The notes beneath the pieces are model-generated. The model was not told where the DNA came from. It did no database searches and saw only the letters and a program-made list of their open reading frames with translations. DNA of 64,000 nt from NCBI GenBank assembly GCA_945910005.1, contig OX246740.1:2666736-2730735 (forward strand), in the 5' to 3' direction. Source of the DNA: Isoperla grammatica (Eukaryota > Arthropoda > Insecta > Plecoptera > Perlodidae). Below are positions 59,215 to 64,000 of this stretch, piece after piece (the stretch's first letter is position 1; each line of letters starts with the position of its first letter). Made by a program: the position numbers and the translations under genes.

Positions 59215-60000
59215 GCCGTGTCTCAATGTTTTTAAGCGAGCGAAGCGAGCGTTTCCACTTGACTCTTATGGCACTTCATTCTGTTTTTTTTTTTTTGTTT
59301 TTTGTTTTGTTTTTTTTGTTTTTATGTCTGTCGATAGCGGTCGAACGCAAAGTCCGATCAACTTGAAATTTGGACCATCCACAAGCCTCGATGTGGATTG
59401 AAGGTGTATAGTTTTGAGGCAAAATCATTCGAAAAGTTACAAAGTTACACCATAGTTACTGCAAAATATTTTTCTAAAACAAAATGGCGGCACAATGTGA
59501 GATAGCCATATTTTTCTAAAGCTTTTTCCGGTCACGAATATGTTCATTTTATGGCGATACGATAAATATTGGCAAAGTCACTCAAAAGTTACTCGAAAAT
59601 ATTTTTCTGAAACACAGTAACAGAAAAATGTGAGGTGGCTATCTTATAGTAAATTTTTGTCCGGTCACGAATATACTAATTTAAACGCGATCAGATACAT
59701 ATTCGAGGTAGAAATTACATTTCTATTGCTGTCAATAACTGTTAGTACCTAACGGTGGCGGACCGCAGCGAAAACAGACACCGAAAATTGTTAGCAACGC
59801 ATACTGCATGACGTCCAACAATGTCGGGAAGTATAATAGCTATGGAAATTAGAAAAAAAATTGCAATGAGCATCCTTGAATTGTTGTTAATTGTTGTTTT
59901 TATTATCTTTGAGATCTTTTCGCCAGAACGTTCGTAGATATGGACGCGCTCGCTTATCAACGCGTCAAACAGAGCGTTTTCCTAGTGTAGTCATCTAAAT
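59215..60000 (-). repeat. dispersed repeat family 'gcgagcg', long copy
   Basis: Inverted relative to 8690-9395 and the same length range: starts agcgagcgaagcgagcg, passes gacaaaaatttactat (in reverse) and tatcaacgcgtcaaacagag, and ends ggaaaacgct (in reverse). Confidence 0.88.
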
Positions 60001-62030
60001 AGTTGTGTCAAGCAGCTATGATCAGCAATGGAAGTGACGTCTATTAGAGGCAGCAGTTGAGCTGTGATTGGCTGACAGTGAGTTAGCAGACTAATAATCT
60101 TTGAGAAATGCCCTATGTACCGGTCGCGTTCTTGAGATATTTCTAAAAACCTGTGATTTTACGGGGCTTTACCCTTCCCCGTTAATTCCCGATTTCTCCT
60201 AGCCTTATAGCTAGCTAATATTGCTAATTAGTAATTTCCTAAGCCTCCATGAACATAGTTCCGTATGTTGATTATAGTAGCCAGCCAGTCTTCAAGTGTC
60301 ATTATGTTTTTAATTGAGTGGCGTAGAGTCTGTATTTACCATTTGACGTGTACATGATACATGTATTTTATATGCATGGGAGCGTAATTCAAGTGCTTCC
60401 AAACAAGAAGTGTCCTTCCTAGCCCAATACTTCAATGTTAGCATCCCCTCCTACTCGCATTCCTAACGTACATAACATGCATGCAATTCATACTCATCTA
60501 TCGTCGTCGTACATTCAATCATTATCCTAATCACTTTTACAATACAACAATTCATCAATTTTTCTTTGGTACCTACACATGAAGTCTGAATGAGGTTGAC
60601 AAGGGCCTATATTAAGACTGTCAGACAACCCATCGAACAAATATTAGGACCACACGTCATAACATTGACAGGGGGTGTAAATGCATAAGTGACCAAACCC
60701 CATGTCTTGCGCTTTCAAAACACATGCTTTTCAATAACATACCCAACCCAATTCCCAAAGTAAGCGGGAATGTTGGAAGGGGTAGGGGGTGGGTGGCTGA
60801 CAGGGAGGCAGACGGAATAACGAAACTGGGCGTTTGGCTCGGCTGGGGAAAAGGGGGGGGGGGGGGTGTCACAACGTTTTTAAATGAATAATTAAAAGAA
60901 ACCAGGCAAGAAATCCATGACACATTTCAACAAAGACATTGTCCAAGACCAAAACAAGCCACCGTTCACCGCTATCTCCTTGTTTCTCAACCAATCTTAG
61001 ACGGTACTGAGGGAGACAAATTATCGCACAAACACCCAATTCACTAAATTCTAAAAAAAATTGCCACTTCAAATTTCTAGAATACTGCTCACTGTACTCC
61101 CACTAGATTGCATGACACTTTTCACTGCGGCACTTCAATTCAATCACCACGTTTTTGTCTATAACATTTAAATATAGAATAAAGTGTTGTGAAATGAGTA
61201 TGCGTCTTTAGGCCGTTTATTTGAAAATGTTTTTTCTACCACCCTTTTTTCCACTGTACAAAGTACGGTGGCCTACTACCGCAAACGCACATCAACAGCA
61301 AAGGCTCATATTGCCATCCGACACTCGACTCGGACACAGACCAATTTTACAGTAGTTTTTACTATTTATAAATATAGGCTTCGTAAGTGTGTTTGGATAG
61401 TAGAGACGAAATGTCCGAGGACTCTTATTAGGATTCAATTCGATCGATTGTCTACGCATTTAGTTCTTACAAGAACTGTTTTTTCCAGTTTGAACAATTT
61501 TCTTGCGGCATTACGCCTCCAAAATCACCGTTTACAAGTATGCCATACCGATAGCCCCAGGCAGCCCGAACCGGGTATCGAACCCTGTACCATTAATGAA
61601 ACTGAAGACCAATGTAGGCCCATAATCTAACAATAGATATTATTAGATCATGATGTAGGCCTACTACAGCTACAGCACCGCTCGCGATTGACAGCGGCCG
61701 TATTCGAACTGACGACCTTCCGAATCTGAACCTCGCCACACCACATCATTCTGTCGGACGTTTCGCGGATAAAAAAAATCAATTATTGTTGTAAATCGTT
61801 GTCAGAAGAATTCCACCTGTCCACACACAATCAAGTATAATCTATGGTGTCATTGTAATCGACGACTTGCGACGTTCATAGTCCGTTCATTAATCTTGGC
61901 AATAATAATTATCTCGCTTATCGAAACCGATCAGCTGGTCTGTCTTCGTGTGAATGCTCGAAGTAACCAAAGGGGCTATTATCGTAGTGTCCGTCGTGGC
62001 CAACGCAACAGGTTGCTGAGCGCCGCTCGT
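60001..62030. other. intergenic, SINE-like pieces only
   Basis: No supportable exon. Contains a G-run (60854-60866) and two tRNA-like B boxes on the minus strand (near 61572-61585 and 61710-61722). Confidence 0.45.
61555..61745 (-). mobile_element. tRNA-like SINE heads (two B boxes)
   Basis: On the minus strand, agggttcgatacccggttc and cgtcagttcgaatacggc are B-box-like; A boxes are poor and no cloverleaf closes. Confidence 0.4.
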
Positions 62031-62286
62031 CATAACAAGTAGAGCTTCGTTCATTCGTTCGGCTGCTTCAGCCAGTCGGTTGTCAGGAGTCGCCCTCGAT
62101 GGGCCGTAGTTACCGCTCGTGATAGTTTAGCCTTGTGACTCGATGTAACTACGCGCGTGTGCGTGTGCTTGTTTTTGTTTTTACGCGTTCAAATTCTCGT
62201 GAATCCGTCCCATGGTTATACGTGTGTGTGTGTGTTCGTGGTTTTTTAAAATATTTATTTTAAACAATAGCTAGGAATTGGACAAA

Positions 62287-62348
62287 ATGACGGGTTTCGT
62301 TGAAGCGATCATTTTTTTCGCCCTACTCTACTGGATTTTTTCGAGCAG
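62287..62348 (+). CDS. candidate first coding exon of a membrane-anchored protein
   Basis: gacaaaATGACG has a good arthropod start context. The 20 codons MTGFVEAIIFFALLYWIFSS form one hydrophobic segment (signal anchor or signal peptide), then ag|gttagt, a plausible donor at phase 2. A gt-rich leader precedes it. The rest of the gene would be outside the window, so the protein cannot be named; short membrane-anchored leaders like this occur in cytochrome P450s among others. Could be chance. Confidence 0.35.
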
Positions 62349-63430
62349 GTTAGTGTGGTTTTCTATGTGGTTCACATGGTCGTGTGTGCTGATTGGCGCT
62401 GATAAAATGTGTCTTCACGTTGCGTCAGCGGAATGTTTGGGACTGGGGAATACAACACGTGTCTCACGCCCTGCGGAGTGCGGACCGACAGAGAACGGGT
62501 TTTTGTTGGCGCGGAACAAAAACAACACTGATAGTCTCTTAGTTTAGTGTGTCAGGAACGGGAGCTAGAATGTTTTTGTTTGTTTGTCGTGCAACTCAAC
62601 GCCATGGTACACCGTCGTATTCGTATCTAGATACGGACCTACGCAGGTTATCTGAATGCAGTTGTGTGCACACCGCTCTTTTAAATGGCAAAAACACTGG
62701 GTTTCTCTATTGGAAACCTTGGACAGACCTTGTAGGATGTTAATGACCCAAGCAAGATCTTAAAAACATTATCTCGCAAAACAGTTGCTAGCAATGTTGT
62801 CTTATCAAGATATTGCAGACAGGTATTGTCAATGGTTTGGGAAGATTAACAGTGGCTTTTCAGGGGTTAGATGTAAGAACGTAAAAAATAAAAATGCAAT
62901 GTCGTTAAAATGATGTTAACCTACCTTGCGGACAGGGGCGAAGCGAGAGGGGGATCAAGGGGTTCGATCCCCCCCCCCCCCGAAATTGAAAAAAGGACAT
63001 GTGTTCAATATAAACACTAATAATATTGTACTATTATTAATTATTATGAACCTTTCTAAACTTGCAGCTAATAGCTCCATACATGTGCAGTACTTACGGA
63101 AACCATTTGTCCCGTAAAAAAAAAAATTAGGATCTGTCCCGGTGTTCACACAACTGTTCACAGGGACGCTGTTTTGTCCTATTTTGTAAACATATCGATT
63201 TCACGCTGATTCATAAGTGTAAAACACTAAACAAGCTAATATTCTTTGAATTTGATCATTCGTTCAAAATAAACCTTTTGCTCGCTCAGATCGTTGTAAA
63301 TGCTGTCTTGAGGTCTTACAACACGATTTGACTTTGCAATTTGTCTATATCGAGAGCTAAGTGTATTTGTATGGATATTTACAAACACTAAATTTGCTCC
63401 AGGTGGCATTTTAAAGATTTGTTCTTTGTG
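62349..63430. other. no gene seen
   Basis: Would be intron 1 of the candidate gene above. Contains caggggcgaagcgagagg followed by a C-run (62966-62980), the look of a DNA-element end, without a partner found. Confidence 0.4.
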
Positions 63431-63895
63431 TCTTACGAGGTTGCTAATCTCTTCAGATATGTACTTTATATCTTAACAGGTTGTTAATCTCCTAACATTT
63501 GTACCCATTATCTTAAGAGGTTGCTAATCCCTTCAAATATGTACTTTGTATCTTAACATGTTCTTAGTCTCTTCAGATTTGTAGTGTGTATCTTAACAGG
63601 TTGTTAATCTCTTCAGATATGTACTTTGTACCTTACCAGGTTGTTAATCTCTTCAGATTTGTATTTTGTATCTTAAGAGGTTGCTAATCATTTCAGATAT
63701 GTACTTTATATCTTAACAGGTTGTTAATCTCTTCAGATTTGTAAGTTTGTATCTTAACAGGTTGTTAGTCTCTTCAGATTTGTATTTTGTATCTCAAAAG
63801 GTTGCTAATCTCTTCAGATATGTAGTTTGTATCCTAACAGGTTGTTAATCTCTTCAGATATATGTAGCCTACTTTGTCTCTTAACATGTTGTTAA
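63431..63895. repeat. 40-bp minisatellite
   Basis: About eleven copies of a unit of about 40 bp beginning cttaacaggttgttaatctc followed by ttcagatttgtactttgtat, with scattered substitutions. Confidence 0.93.
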
Positions 63896-64000
63896 AGTCA
63901 CTCCTCTAAGTGTACTCTCTAGTCAGAGTCAACTATAACTAATGATCAAAGTCAGCTGAACAATGCAATTAAAACAAAATGTTTTTAATTTTTAAATAGA

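Noticed and set aside
63431..63895. CRISPR-like array
   Set aside because: Contiguous minisatellite units with no unique spacers, in an animal genome.

Overview
The window is animal (metazoan) genomic DNA: spliced genes with GT-AG introns, LINE, SINE, Penelope-like and DNA-transposon remains, long minisatellites and one 200-base assembly gap. An arthropod is the best guess. The muscle myosin regulatory light chain has the Lys- and Ala/Pro-rich N-terminal extension I associate with arthropod Mlc2, and its EF-hand region is of that type. I cannot name the species; crustacean or chelicerate are both possible. The palindrome TAGGCCTA and long poly-G/poly-C tracts are strikingly frequent.

Three genes are reconstructed exon by exon. 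(1) A muscle myosin regulatory light chain (Mlc2 type) lies on + at 6641-14615: five coding exons, 202 residues, with the first intron directly after the ATG. (2) A divergent second regulatory-light-chain-like gene lies on + at 23122-33351: six coding exons, 208 residues. It shares two intron positions and phases with Mlc2, so the two look like an old tandem duplication. (3) The pyridoxal-phosphate homeostasis protein PLPBP (PROSC/YggS family) lies on - from 54052 down to 39324: five coding exons, 252 residues. A possible first coding exon of a fourth, membrane-anchored protein is at 62287-62348 (+); the rest would lie beyond the window.

The remainder is mostly repeats. Several DNA elements can be delimited exactly by terminal inverted repeats plus 8-bp target duplications (hAT-like): 520-1017, 2833-3493, 29594-31827, 34804-35717, 46165-50932, 46411-48721, 46592-48343, 48993-49759 and 51955-52335. 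PLPBP intron 2 holds a four-deep nest of insertions, with a fifth element side by side inside the outermost one, and next to it a 0.9 kb element made of three palindromes. Other elements are a Harbinger-like MITE (24034-24734), a 9-bp-duplication element (57457-57829), LINE fragments (34212-34481, 36600-37300, 52826-53632, 54541-55290), a Penelope-like tail in a foldback (39602-40450), tRNA-derived SINE heads, and tandem repeats at 3644-4110, 4489-5408, 12253-12590, 18097-18461, 29792-30115 and 63431-63895.

I see no operon, CRISPR array, bacterial-style system or convincing new protein system. The most novel material is structural: the nested transposons, the compound palindromes and the paired light-chain genes.
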